This document shows, one piece after another, positions 10,966-22,061 of a DNA stretch of 64,000 nt. The notes below the pieces were generated by a model. It was not told the origin of the DNA and ran no database searches. It worked only from the letters and a program-made list of their open reading frames with translations. This stretch comes from Parasponia andersonii (taxonomy: Eukaryota; Streptophyta; Magnoliopsida; Rosales; Cannabaceae), in assembly GCA_002914805.1 (NCBI GenBank), contig JXTB01000016.1, positions 625,543-689,542 on the forward strand, given 5' to 3'. The position numbers and the translations under genes were made by a program. The stretch's first letter is position 1. Every line of letters begins with the position of its first letter.

Positions 10966-11742
10966 TGTGGGGCTCATTCCTAAATCACGTACCACGTGGA
11001 CGATTAAGTGGTAGAACAGGTCATAAGGGGGGCACGTCATCCGACGCGTGTCCAGAGTAACTATTTAAAAGCCACGCAAGTCGCACGTGATACTGCATGG
11101 GCCCATGGGCTGTCCGAATCCATCCCAGACCCTGGACGGTTCGGCCTAATCCAGTTTTTGCCTCAAGAGCTGGGGGTCAGAAACCTCAAGGATCTTCCGC
11201 CATAAGACCATGGAAGGCAACGCACTGCTCCAGACCTAGACAGGCCATTTAATACGATCCTGAGTAGGTGTGCACATTAGGCAAACCATCATAACAGAAC
11301 GGCGATTTGCCAAAGTCTCGCCCCTGACGGGCTCGAGTCATAGGGGACGGCGAAAAGCAGGCCAGGACGATGCAAGGAAAATCACGGTAACCACGGCCTG
11401 TAATTTGTAGAGTAAGTCATGATGAAAAAAGGTACTCGATTCTGGGATTGAAAGTCAGAAAAACTCTCAGTTCCAGAATTATATATACGAGCCTTGCTTC
11501 CCCTTGAAGAGAGAGATTTTTCAGACATATATAGAGAAAAACTTAATCTTTGCTACTCAGTATCAAGGGTAAATAACTGATTTAAGCATCGGAGAGTCTT
11601 TGCAGGTGGTCACTCCCATCTCTCCAACCCGACCTAAAGTTGAAAGCACACTAGGATAACAAGAATACGTGAACAGTTAATAGATACGACGTCAACAGTT
11701 CAGAGACACGTGGACGGACAACTGATAAGAATCACACCAATA
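10966..11742 (+). repeat. 3' LTR
   Basis: Begins TGTGGGGCTC after the polypurine tract and ends CCAATA (CA changed to TA). TATATATA lies at 11480-11487. Flanked by the ATACT duplication at 11743-11747. Confidence 0.9.
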
Positions 11743-12079
11743 ATACTGATTGGGCTTTATTGGCATTGAAGGTTTAATTGGGGATCGTACTGGCGAGGTG
11801 TTGGTCGGTATTGCTAAAAGGATCCTTGGAAATTACAAACCATTGTTGGCGCTGAGAGAAGTGCTGGGTTTGGCAGATGAGTTGGGATTCATTACGTTGC
11901 ATATTGAATCTGATTCTAATATTGGTGTCGCTATGGTGAATTTTTTTTTTATGGTTTGTCTTCAGCTCGTGTTATATAGCTAGAGATGTTTCTCTGGTGG
12001 CGGTACTTGCTACGTTACTACTCGTGGGAATAAGGCGGCTCTTTCACTTAGAAAAAAAAATAGAAAAAAAAAAAAGAAG
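11743..12079 (+). mobile_element. LINE 3' fragment, right part with poly(A) tail
   Basis: Encodes a broken RNase H-like (RVT_3 type) end of a plant LINE. LALREVLGLADELG and HIESDSN match the A..GL..A...G and ESDS blocks, and RGNKAALSL resembles the family's C-terminal R..N..AH.LA. A run of nine A, TAG and a further A run (12052-12075) form the tail. The 13-bp duplication AAAAGTGCCACAT follows at 12080-12092. Joined with 3012-3140, this makes an insertion of about 460 bp, truncated at its 5' end. Confidence 0.75.
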
Positions 12080-12471
12080 AAAAGTGCCACATCAATTAAT
12101 TAAAGAATTTTAACAACTTCGTTTCAAGTTTTAAGCAAAATTTTTAACCAATATTCTAAATGCCAAAAATTGTCTCCTTACATAAGTATTGTTATTTAAT
12201 AATCGAGAAACAGAAAACCATAAATTAAATAAAGAAAAATCAGAAATAAATAACAGATTTATCATTAAATTTAATTTGCGACAATGACAACAACACCCCC
12301 AGCGGCCCACCCACCCATATCAACACACACCCCGGCTTGGGTAAAACCGTCAACCCGAAATTCCCGAGTCACACAATTTACCCAATCAAAGTAGAAAAAT
12401 AAAAAAGAAAAAGAGATGTAGAAAGTATTGAATGTGGAGAGACCATAACACCCCTGGTCGCTCTCTCTCTC

Positions 12472-12996
12472 TCAGATCTTGTGGAGCTTGTCGGCCTTGA
12501 CGACGGGGTTGGCCTTGGCGATCTGGTCCTTCCCCATCCCCTTGAAGTCAAAGCCGCACCCGTGCTGCTCCGGGTACCGGTGGGTCCCACAGAACGTCAT
12601 CCCGCACCTGCACCTGAACCCCGTCAGCCCCACGCGCCTCATGCACGTCAAGCACCTGTTCGGACGCGCCGCCGTCTCCGCTATCTTACCCACGCGCTCG
12701 CTCACCTCCACCTCCTCCTCCTCCTCCTCCTTGGTGTCCACGGCGGGAGGCGGCGCGTGAAGAACCGGAGAAGAAACGGAATACGACGTCGTTATCTGAG
12801 AACCAGATGAAGATGATGAGGAGGAGGAGGAGGAGGCGGAGGCTAGGGTCTGGCTGAGAGCGAGCTCGTGGTGTTCCTTGAGCTGTAGATCTCTGTAGCA
12901 TTTGGAGCAGAGATTCTGAGTCGCCGGACTCCCGAAGAAGCCGCAGTTGTTGGCGCATAGCCGTGGTGCCTGGCATCGATGTTCTTCTTCCGCCAT
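12472..12996 (-). CDS. A20/AN1 zinc-finger stress-associated protein (SAP), 174 aa
   Basis: Single uninterrupted coding exon of 174 codons, as usual for this family. The N-terminal A20 finger uses C14, C18, C30 and C33 (CANNCGFFGSPATQNLCSKC). A serine-rich, then acidic linker (residues about 54-100) follows. The C-terminal AN1 finger has C115, C118, C129, C131, C136, H139, H145 and C147. In plants such proteins bind ubiquitin through A20, some act as ubiquitin ligases, and they are induced by abiotic stress. The MAEEEHRC start resembles the SAP4-type members, but I do not assign an ortholog. The start is the first ATG and the A20 spacing is intact from it. The flanking plus-strand gypsy/LINE nest ends 380 bp beyond the stop codon. 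Confidence 0.95.
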   Translation of the reverse strand: MAEEEHRCQAPRLCANNCGFFGSPATQNLCSKCYRDLQLKEHHELALSQTLASASSSSSSSSSSGSQITTSYSVSSPVLHAPPPAVDTKEEEEEEVEVSERVGKIAETAARPNRCLTCMRRVGLTGFRCRCGMTFCGTHRYPEQHGCGFDFKGMGKDQIAKANPVVKADKLHKI

Positions 12997-13800
12997 TTTT
13001 TTTTTTTAATCTTCTTAAACTTCTTTCTGTATTGCAAAAGCAGAAAGAAAAAATCAACAAATAATAATAATGATAAAAGAAATTTAATGGAAAAAAAAAA
13101 AAAAAAAATTCAGATCGATGAAGATCACCAACAAATTTTCTTGAATTTGAAGGATATATTTATTACCTCAAAGAGATATAAATCTAAAAATCTTCTGATT
13201 CCTTTCTCTTTTTGCTAAACAAGTAAGGAAGATGATGATGATGATAATGATGAGGAGGAGGAAACTAGAGGAATCGCGTTTGCCTTGGAAGGAAAACTCA
13301 GGAATCTCCAACCAAAATAAAATTATTAATAAGAAATAGAAAATATAAAAAAGGAAAGAAATTGTGGCGGTGGTCCGTGTGATTCCATCCAGGTCCGGAA
13401 ATTTCCAGAAACCCCTCTCTTTCTTTTTTCTTTTTTCTTTTTTATTTTTTTAAATTTTTTGAGATTTTATTTTCCTTTCTGCCAAACAAAACAAAACAAA
13501 ACGTTGTTTCCGTCTCTTATTACGCGTTAAATAAAAATGGAATTAAGGCCACAATAATAATAATCTTCTAGAAGCCGTTAAAGCTGCGCCAGCCAGCCAC
13601 CTTTGAGCTTTTCTTCATTTCCTTGCTCTTGTCTGTTTATTTATTTATTTATTTATTTATTTCTTTTTCTAACATTGAAACCCAACTGATTGAGGGATTC
13701 AGGTGAATCTGGACCGTTCACCTCCCGTGTGGACCCACCGATGTCGTCGGACCACTTTGAGTTTCCAGTTTCCACTATCTATACGCCCACTAGGCACTGG
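12997..13800 (-). promoter_or_regulatory. Upstream region of the SAP gene
   Basis: Contains the presumed leader (A/T-rich, with a CATCAT/CCTCCT-type tract near 13230-13262 on the minus strand) and a (TTTA)n microsatellite at about 13637-13665. No exact transcription start can be fixed. A leader intron cannot be excluded. Confidence 0.4.
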
Positions 13801-15899
13801 CTACTGAATCTTACTTTCCTATGCTGATAAAAATGATATTGAAAACGAAAAAATAATAATAACAAAAAGATGATACTATCCTCGTTAAATTTTATTGATT
13901 AATTGTTTAACAGTTTATATGAAAATATCATATCAGAATTCTTTTCACGAAAGCCTTAGGCCCCGTTTGAAATCCGAATTTTGAAGAAAAATAAATTATA
14001 AAGAAAAAATTATGAAAAAAGAAAATCTTATTTTGATATTTTTTATTATGTTAATTAATGTGTCAAAAATTTATAGATTAAAAATTGACGTCAAATCAAA
14101 CTCTCATTTTTTTTAAAAAAAAAAATTAAAATTTTTTTGTTTCAATTCAAACAAGTAAAAATAGAATCTTTTGAATTTTTTTTCTTTTTCTCCAAAACCT
14201 GAATTCCAAACAAAGCGTTATACTTTGACTTTTTTTTAAATTCAACTTACTCCTATCATTAAAATTAAAAAATTTGATAGAAATAACGAAATGGTAGATT
14301 TAGATTCACAATAAATTTAAAAAGTATCTATACTAGTATCCAGATAACATTTTAGTTTTTCAAGTGACCCCATAAATAATAAAATAGTTTACAAATAATT
14401 ATTTATATATCAAATTATAACGTTAAAATATAACATAAATCTAAATCTATTATCCACTAAAAGCATACGAGAATAAAAGCATATGAGAAGGATGAAATTA
14501 AAAAATAGTCAAATTACAAAGTCTCTTGTAATAAAATTCAAATTTAAGGTGTTTTTCTATATTTCTTAAAACACAGGGCTTTATTAAAAAAAAGTCTAAA
14601 TATAAATACATTTTCCTGATGTTTTCTCTACAATTATCATCATTTTTTAAAGTAACACTACTGCTTGTTTTATTTTTTTAAGAAAATAATATTGCTTAAG
14701 TAATTATAATGCCGTTATATATTTTATACTAAATATATTATCATATGTTGTGTATATATGGTTAATATATTATTTCATGTTGCGTATATTATGGGCAATA
14801 ATCTGATTATTGGGTTACTACGTTTTTGAGCTTTCTTAATTTAAATAGTTGAAAAAAAATTATATATTATTTAATATTTTTTCTCTTCATCTTTTATTAT
14901 GAAAAAATATACGTAATAAATGTTAATTGAACCAAAAAAAATATGAAGTCAAGACCATCGTATAAGACACAATAAATATAATAAACGATATAATTGTGTA
15001 ATCAAAGAACCATAAGGATCAATTTTTTTTTGAAAAAATAAAAAATAAATAAATAGATAATTACACTTTTACACCTAATATTCTGACTTTTTATTCAAAT
15101 TCTATCTTGCATTTTAATAATTATTATCATTGTCCTTTAAATTAAAAATTTATAGTAAATTTATATCATTTTTTATTCAAATACTAATTTTGACCATTAC
15201 ATTTACTAAAATACCCTCTTAAATTTTACAAACAATAGTAAAAATTTAGTTAAATTCAAAACTTAATAAATTTAACTAAAATAACAAATATTAAAAAAAA
15301 CAAAATATAGAAAAAGTAAATAGCCTGGCCTTTTTTAACATTTGTTGATTCAGACAGTAATTTTAAATATAACTTTAAATTTCACTTGATGTTTTAAATA
15401 TATATTATAGAAGTATAAATTTGTTAAGGTTTCAAATCTCGAGTTGAATATTAATAATAATCAAAACACGATGTACAATCTCACAAACAAACAGAGAAAA
15501 TACAAAATATAAAAATATAATTAATTCTTGTCTCCCGATATTATTGAATATACCTAAAACAAAGCGTTGTAATAGGAAAAAGTTCCAAATGCACAATTCA
15601 GAAACTAAATGTAAAGCAGCGTAGACACTTCAGATAAAAAAGGTCGCTTAATACTTGATCATAGAAAATAGTTCGGTTTCTTACCTAGACTGCACGATAA
15701 ATGCTAATCAACGTAGCTCCATTAAACTAACAAAACAAAGTGCAACTTGGATCAAGACTAATTATGAGTAAACTACTACTAGCTTTATTTCTAGCACTTA
15801 ATGAGAAATTCATAGGTTTCAATAAACTATGAATCACTTTTTCCTTTCCCTTTTTCTTGTTTTGGCACAAAGAACAACTCAACACTCGCACTAAATAGC
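13801..15899. other. AT-rich intergenic DNA between SAP and OTU genes
   Basis: No coding signal and no clear terminal repeats. Long A/T runs dominate. The last few hundred bases include the 3' untranslated region of the OTU gene, whose stop codon is at 15900-15902. Confidence 0.5.
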
Positions 15900-18800
15900 T
15901 CATTCAGTTGCCTTCCCTTTGCGCCGGCTACTGCTGCTTGTTTCCAACAAGTAGCAGACCATAGAATCAACATCATCCCCAAATATTCTGTAAGCCTCAA
16001 TCACCTGCAGGTAGCTGAATCCCATTGATAGCACCATTTGCACGCTGCTGCTAAGGACAGAATCTTGGAAACCACTGTCCCTTACCCGTTCTCCCTTCGT
16101 CTCGCTGCCTGACGATCCTGTTGCATATAACTATCGTTAACAACACATCATAAACAAATACAAAATTCTTCAAATCCACAACCAAAAACAGCATCTAATT
16201 GACTGAATAATGACATAAGCATTTCGGAAATAAATCCTTAATTAGAATAAGATATAATAATTAATACTAACAAATATGTCTGACTCCGCATTCTGTGGTA
16301 GCAAACAAATTCTCCTAACAGCATAATGGAATCAAATTCTATGGAGGGAAAAAAAAAAAGGGTGGGGAGGGGGGGGATAGAGAGAGGAACGCACTAGCTC
16401 CAGAAGATGATGGCTCAGCGTTGGAAGTAGAAGATGCTCTACAGCCAATTTGTTGCTTAAAGGTATCATCTGCAAGATACTCGGCTGCAAGATACTCGGC
16501 TCTTGATTCTTCCATCACCATGCGTTCAATTTCCTTCTCAGTAAGTTCGAGATCTGAATAAAATCGTCCCTCTGCTAGAAGAGCCTGAAAGTAAAAGAAA
16601 CGTCCTTAATATGATAGATCAAATATTCAAGCAAATAGTATTGCAACAAAATCAAAGCGCTTACATTATCTATCTGTTGGTCTTGTTGAGCTTTAATAGC
16701 AGCCTTAACTTGATCCTTGTCAACATTTGTCTGCATCGTAAACCCAAACAGAGGTCATTTGGAATTCAACCAATAAATACAACTCGATTGTTTTTAAACT
16801 ATGCACGCAGTTCTTAAACTCTGGCTGCACTAGCCAAATGTATCCACCTAAGGGAATCGCCAGAAACAATGCACCAATACAAAAACACAACCATTGCAAA
16901 ATCTTACATCCATCTCTTTATTAGATAAACAAATATATTCAGTATCGTATCTACCTCTTCCATTCGTAATGAGAATAAAGTTAAACATAAAGGAAACAAA
17001 TAAAACATACCCCACGAAGAGAACTGAACCCAAGCCCTGCACCAATTGTTAATCGACGTGGGTCAACAAGAGAGTTGTAATGATTTCCATGATGATAACT
17101 TAGCCATATGGGTGGTGTATCAGTATTATAGTTTCCATGGAAGATGTTGATGGGTTCTAAATCACAAAAAGAAGTTAGCCAGAGCAGTCGAATTTTCAAA
17201 AGAGCAAATATTTGAAGTAAGCTAGAATCAATATTCACCAAAAATAAAAGCAGCACCTGTGCTATATGAATAAATATGGATGGGCCTGTTATACATTTCA
17301 GATAAGGCTTGGATCTCCACATTATTTCCATAGACCTGCCATATTACACAAAAATCAACACACATGCATATTTAAAAATGAATACATAAATAAAATTTAA
17401 ACTCGAACACATGCAAGATTATTAGATTTGAAGATAAAACAAATTTTACAACTTCTAATAGTTGAAAGGAATATTCATGTTGTCCTGATCATTTTCTTGT
17501 TTCACTTTTTCAGAGTCTCATGATTGTATTTCTAATTATCATTTGCTAAAGTACATAACTAAATATGCACCATTCCTAAAAGTGCAAATTTTCTATTTTT
17601 CCATAACTTGACAAAACAATGATTTATGAAAATAAGATCTTAACTTGCCAATCAAATTAACAATTTTCACCATTTTTAACCAAAAGTCGAAAAAGTACTA
17701 GGATAACATAAAAAGTATAGTGATCAGGCATCTCTAAGACTTCAATGGCACAGCTTGCTTGTGAATTGGTGCAAAGGAAAAGTCCTCAACTTGCTCTTTC
17801 ACCTTCTTGGTGTGTGTTGTGTAAGAAAGGTTGTGAAACATTGGACCACTTGCTTTTGCATTGTAGTGTGGCCGGATCATATTGGGTTAAATTGTTAATA
17901 GAAGCTGATTTTGCTTGGGTGTACCTGAAAGTTGTGGGGGATTAATGATTGAGAAGTCTATCGGCTTTGGGAATAGCAAGATGGCAGCTGTAATGTGGAA
18001 GTGTGTGGCAGTGGCAATCTTATGAGTTATATGGCTGGAAAGAAACAATAGTATCTTTGAAGATAAAGAGATGGATTTGCTATTATTGTGGGAGAAAATT
18101 AAGTTTTAGCTTCTCTTTGGTCTTCAGTGGCGAAGGAATTTAAGGATTTTCCTCTTTCTTTAATTACTTTAAGTTGGAAAAACACTTGTTAGATTTGTGT
18201 TTGCTATTTTAGATCTTGTTATGTGTTTTATTTTTATGTTTATAATGTTGGAGGATGCCTTATCCTTGGTTTATTGAACTTTCTATTTTTGATCATCAAT
18301 AAAAGGTTTGTCTCTTATCCAAAAAAAAAAAAAAGAGGACTTCAATGGCACAGCTACGCAACTGCTTCCTTTCCTCTCTTAATAGTTCAAGTCACTAGGA
18401 ACATGTTAATGTTACTTTCGATGCAATAAACCATGACGTCAAGTGGAGGCATAACGTTCCAACTTTCCACATACAGTAATACATATTGAATAAATTAGCA
18501 TTTGAGAAAATAGCATTCCAGATAACAATCCTACATACCTTGTCTCTTCTTTTCCTCTTACAATAAGATGTAAAGCCCTCAGTTATAAATTGAGAAAAAT
18601 GATCTCTCTCTTGCTCCTGGATGAGTATTAGAATCAGCATCAGTAGGTATAAACACCAAATCCTCAGTATAGCTTATTTTATTTTATTTTTTAAAGTGAG
18701 GTTTAAGTAATGACCTCCACTTATTACAAATTAAAAGAAAATACCTACTACTACCCAATCTCCACCCTACCCGATTAGGAATAACAGGCTTTCACGCCTA

Positions 18801-21800
18801 TCCTAGTGTGATTCGAACCTAGAACCAAAATCCTAAGTAGTGGGTGCTCTTACCACTTGAGCCAACCCACTTCGTCTCCTCAGTATAGCTTATTAGTGCA
18901 ACTTAAAGCAACAAGCTCAAAATTAACAGAAACTCCCAAGCTTGGGTAAGGACCCTAAAAGAAATAACAACTGCAAGCCATGTTTAATATTTAATACAGT
19001 GTAGTTACTATGGTAGCTACAACCCTACAAGATTAGTATTGGAAATGTGTCCAGGTAGCCAAAAACCAGCGCTTGAAGAGTGACATGAATAAACAAATAA
19101 GAACTTCAAATACATCCCACACATTGTAAATAATGTTACCATACTCAAAAAATTCAAGGAAAGAAATAAAAAAGAGAAAAGCATGCACAATAAGATCATT
19201 TCTAATTGGTTTCAAACTACTAAGGGAACAAATCCCAAATCAACAAAAACCCCATCATCTTCCGAGAAAAAAAAAATACATAAATAAAAAATAAAATAGG
19301 TACAAGAACATCCTCAAAGCCTTTTCCTTTCGGATACCCTTTTGAGCCTCAAGGCATTTGAGACCTCCTCATTTACCCTATGCTTTTTGAGTTCTGCATC
19401 AAATAAAAGAAAAAAAAACATCTTCCTTTTTTATACATATAAAAGAAACTGTTAATTTAAAGTAGTAAATTAATACAAGGGGAGTTGGCTTCTTCTTTTT
19501 TTGTTTGTTTCATCTAGTCTTCTCTCTATTTCTTCTTTGGTAATTTTATTGTCAGTGGCCAACCGCCAGCACTCCCTATTTCTCAACCTCCCATTTTATA
19601 CAGTTACTTGGGTGTTGTTCCGCTTAAGATATGTCAATAATCTATACTTTGTGTTTGATAAATTAACAGAGATGAGTACATCCATCGTGCACCGAATTAT
19701 GCCAACATGGATTATGACTATGACTACGATTTCATAGAAACCTTAAGCTTATAGGAATTACTGCGCAAGTTTTCCTTCAGAATGTTTTCTTCTGTTTCAT
19801 AAATGGTTTTATCCTTCAACGGTGTGTAGATCTATTTCAGAAGTGGATGGGGCCATAAAGGAACAGTAGATGCAACAAGTTTTGGAATTCAGCATGCTTA
19901 GCTGTCTGTAGGTCTTTGTGGCTGGAAAGGAACAAAAGAATATTTGACTATAAACAAGAAAACATATGTTCTTCGTGGAACGGTATTCAATTATGGGTGG
20001 CTTTATGGGTTGTTGTTACTAAAGATTTTAAAAATCTACTTTTTCAAGTTTAGTTAGGGAGAGGAGTTCTATCTTGTAATTTGGGGACATCTTGTCCGTA
20101 AATTTTGTTCCTACCAGTCTATAATTATCAATATTGGTGATTGTTTCCTGACCAAAAAAGAAGAGGAGCTGTTTCCTCTATTAGGGTATTCATAGTGATG
20201 CTGTGAAGCTTATGCCTCGCCTCACAATTACAAAGTTCTTCAATACACAAATTAGCATTCTAAGCACTGCTCATAGATGAACATATACAAACTTGTATTT
20301 CTAACTCATCACTTCTCTAAGACACGCCTCCTATTCCACACAACAGCCAAATAATAAAATAAAATTTTACTCTTTTACCATCGACCAAAAGATCCAACAT
20401 TCACACAACCAATCAAACTATAGAAATCATTCAAAACTGCATACACAATACGGAACACTTCTACAAAATAATAAAGCATGATCAGAGCCCACACTCATAT
20501 CATGGCATGTTTCCCAACAACCTCATCATTGCAAAAGGAAAAAAAAATCCGAAACAAGACCAAACAGCAATGGCTGTTCTTTATTTCTATGAAGAAAATA
20601 ACTTAAAATTTCTCTTCTTTATTTCTATGAAGAAAATAACCTAAAATTTCTCTTCTTAGATGCAGAGAATGACAGTATTAATAAGAAATAAAAATCTTTC
20701 GATTCAATTTATATCATGCCTTAGTAGTAACAAAATATGGATAGTAATTTTCTGTAGTGCATAGGATGAGCAAAGAACATACGATATTAAGATGAGTATT
20801 CACATAACATAGCTTACCATGTAATCAATGCACATTTGCCTCGTCAACTCATATGCTTCAGAATCCCCATAAACTTGATCTGCAACAGCACGAAAGAGAC
20901 AATTCCCATCCTCAAGCATTCTTTTGACTTCTAAACCTTTTGAACGTCTGATATCAATTTCAAATTGTCGTTCTCGTTCCTGAATTAGATGAACAAATGG
21001 CAACTTTACACTACCGTTCAAAGCAACCAGAAGCTCTTTTATAATAACATCATAGAGCCTATGATTTAAAATTTAAAATCACGACGAGGAAGGAATATGA
21101 ACCATAAAACCCACAAGAGGATGAAAAAATAAAACTGTACTGGGGGGAGAATTAGAGCTAACAAGAATACATTTTCCAGGGTGACAATATATAGCTAGGA
21201 ACTTTAGCATAGCAGATAAAGTCAAATTAGAAACATCCAAACTATAAATGAAAGAACGGAAAAAAACAAAAGACAGGAAAAGGAAGACTTTATGTTCCAC
21301 AATGGTTAATTCATTCCAAAGCAAAAAGAAAATAATGCCACACAAACCAAAAAGAATAATAGATTAGACAGGCAGAAACTCACAATATTGTTATACGAAG
21401 ATAGAGAGCAAGGATTCTGTTCATCAGCACTATTGTACCCCTCGCTTTCAACATGAGACCTAGGAGAGGAAGGCCGTGATCCAGTCGGTGAAGTCCTAGT
21501 TGAAACAACAGGCCAGGCAACCCCTCTTCTAGATGGTCCGATCCGTGTTGTGTTCGAACTTCCTGAGATAACTCTCCTCGAGTTTGATGCAGAAGGTTTC
21601 GGGGGTGGGACAGGAGGCGGTGGCGGCTGCGAACCTCCGATGACATTCTGCTGAGAATCCCCACTTAAGTCTTCATTTGCAGCTGCCCCTCTCTCCAAAG
21701 TTCTCAAACCACTCGAACTTCTCGTAGTTTCTCCTTGATCCACAATATCATCATTACTGACTTTCTCACTATCAGCAATTTCATCACTTGAAGTCTCATT

Positions 21801-22061
21801 CTGCTCTATGTGAAAGTTTACATCGTCACTCTTCACATCCCTACTATTACTACTCTCAATAAGCTCATCCACAACAACTTGTTCCTGCACCTCCTCTCCA
21901 ATTTCTTCATTTTTCACAGCAGAAACAACCTCGGAAGGATTAACTTGCGGCTCAGTGCGAGCCGGAGCCGAAGAAGAAGCAGGGAAGGAAGAAGAACGGC
22001 TCGGGTTCGAAGAAGAAGTACTGGAGGAAGAGGAACCTCGCTGAACCAAAATCCGAGTCAT
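15900..22061 (-). CDS. OTLD1: OTU-domain deubiquitinase (OTU6/OTLD1-like), 8 coding exons, 538 aa
   Basis: Exons in transcript order: 21384-22061, 20818-20979, 18539-18616, 17257-17335, 17011-17156, 16665-16730, 16395-16584, 15900-16117. All introns are GT/AG and the frame closes exactly to 538 codons plus stop. The N-terminal 226 residues are low-complexity (Ser, acidic, Pro-rich PPPPPVPPPKP). The OTU cysteine protease domain spans about 227-381, with Asp250 and Cys253 in DGNCLFRAVADQVYG and His358 in NHYNSL. A ubiquitin-interacting-like helix (ERMVMEESRAEYLAAEYLA) follows, then a UBA-like C-terminus (VQMVLSMGFSYLQVIEAYRIFG). In Arabidopsis the relative OTLD1 removes ubiquitin from histone H2B and represses genes with a histone demethylase. 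The MTRILVQRG start and domain order support that identity. Introns 2 and 3 are swollen by SINE and LINE insertions, but no exon is damaged. Confidence 0.92.
17756..18337 (+). mobile_element. 5'-truncated LINE in intron 3 of the OTU gene
   Basis: Flanked by a perfect 18-bp duplication GACTTCAATGGCACAGCT (17738-17755 and 18338-18355) and ending in 14 A (18321-18334). The front encodes the zinc-binding end of a LINE reverse transcriptase (WCVLCKKGCETLDHLLLHC). Further on, WLERNNSIF-like and WSSVAKEFK blocks appear with stops. It is inserted antisense to the host gene. The perfect duplication indicates it is fairly young. Confidence 0.95.
18679..18876 (-). mobile_element. tRNA-derived SINE in intron 2 of the OTU gene
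   Basis: Minus-strand element of 198 bp between perfect 18-bp duplications TCCTCAGTATAGCTTATT (18661-18678 and 18877-18894). An RNA polymerase III A box (TGGCTCAAGTGG, 18853-18864) and B box (GGTTCGAATCA, 18809-18819) are correctly spaced in the head. An A-rich tail (AAAAAATAAAATAAAATAA) is at the 18679 end. It lies in the same orientation as the host gene. Confidence 0.93.
19760..20165 (+). mobile_element. Decayed LINE 3' end in intron 2 of the OTU gene
   Basis: Translation shows SLWLERNKRIFDYKQE followed by WVALWVVVTKDFKNLLF, the same C-terminal blocks as the LINE at 17756. It ends at a short A run (about 20154). I could not find a convincing target duplication, so the left boundary is approximate. 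Confidence 0.65.
20581..20656. repeat. Tandem duplication, 38-bp unit, two copies
   Basis: TTATTTCTATGAAGAAAATA starts at 20581 and again at 20619, with a single difference (ACTT/ACCT) across the unit. It lies within intron 2 of the OTU gene. Confidence 0.9.

Larger units (their letters stand above)
3141..11742 (+). mobile_element. Complete, inactive Ty3/gypsy LTR retrotransposon (Tat-like)
   Basis: 8.6-kb element with LTRs 3141-3920 and 10966-11742, a primer-binding site at 3924, a polypurine tract just before 10966, and a perfect 5-bp target duplication ATACT (3136-3140 and 11743-11747). The interior runs in the order gag, protease, reverse transcriptase, RNase H, second RNase H, integrase. 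Having a second RNase H between the first one and integrase is characteristic of the plant Tat/Ogre clade. Many in-frame stop codons and at least one frame change make it incapable of coding. In the first 100 aligned LTR bases I count 16 differences, all transitions, so the insertion is old. A long non-coding region with two tandem arrays separates integrase from the 3' LTR. Confidence 0.93.

Noticed and set aside
12479..13060. Plus-strand and alternative-frame open readings over the SAP gene
   Set aside because: Shadows of the A20/AN1 coding exon, whose cysteine pattern fixes the real frame.
17745..17945. 66-codon plus-strand frame with an ATG
   Set aside because: The ATG is part of the host target duplication. 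The rest is the cut-off zinc-finger end of the LINE.
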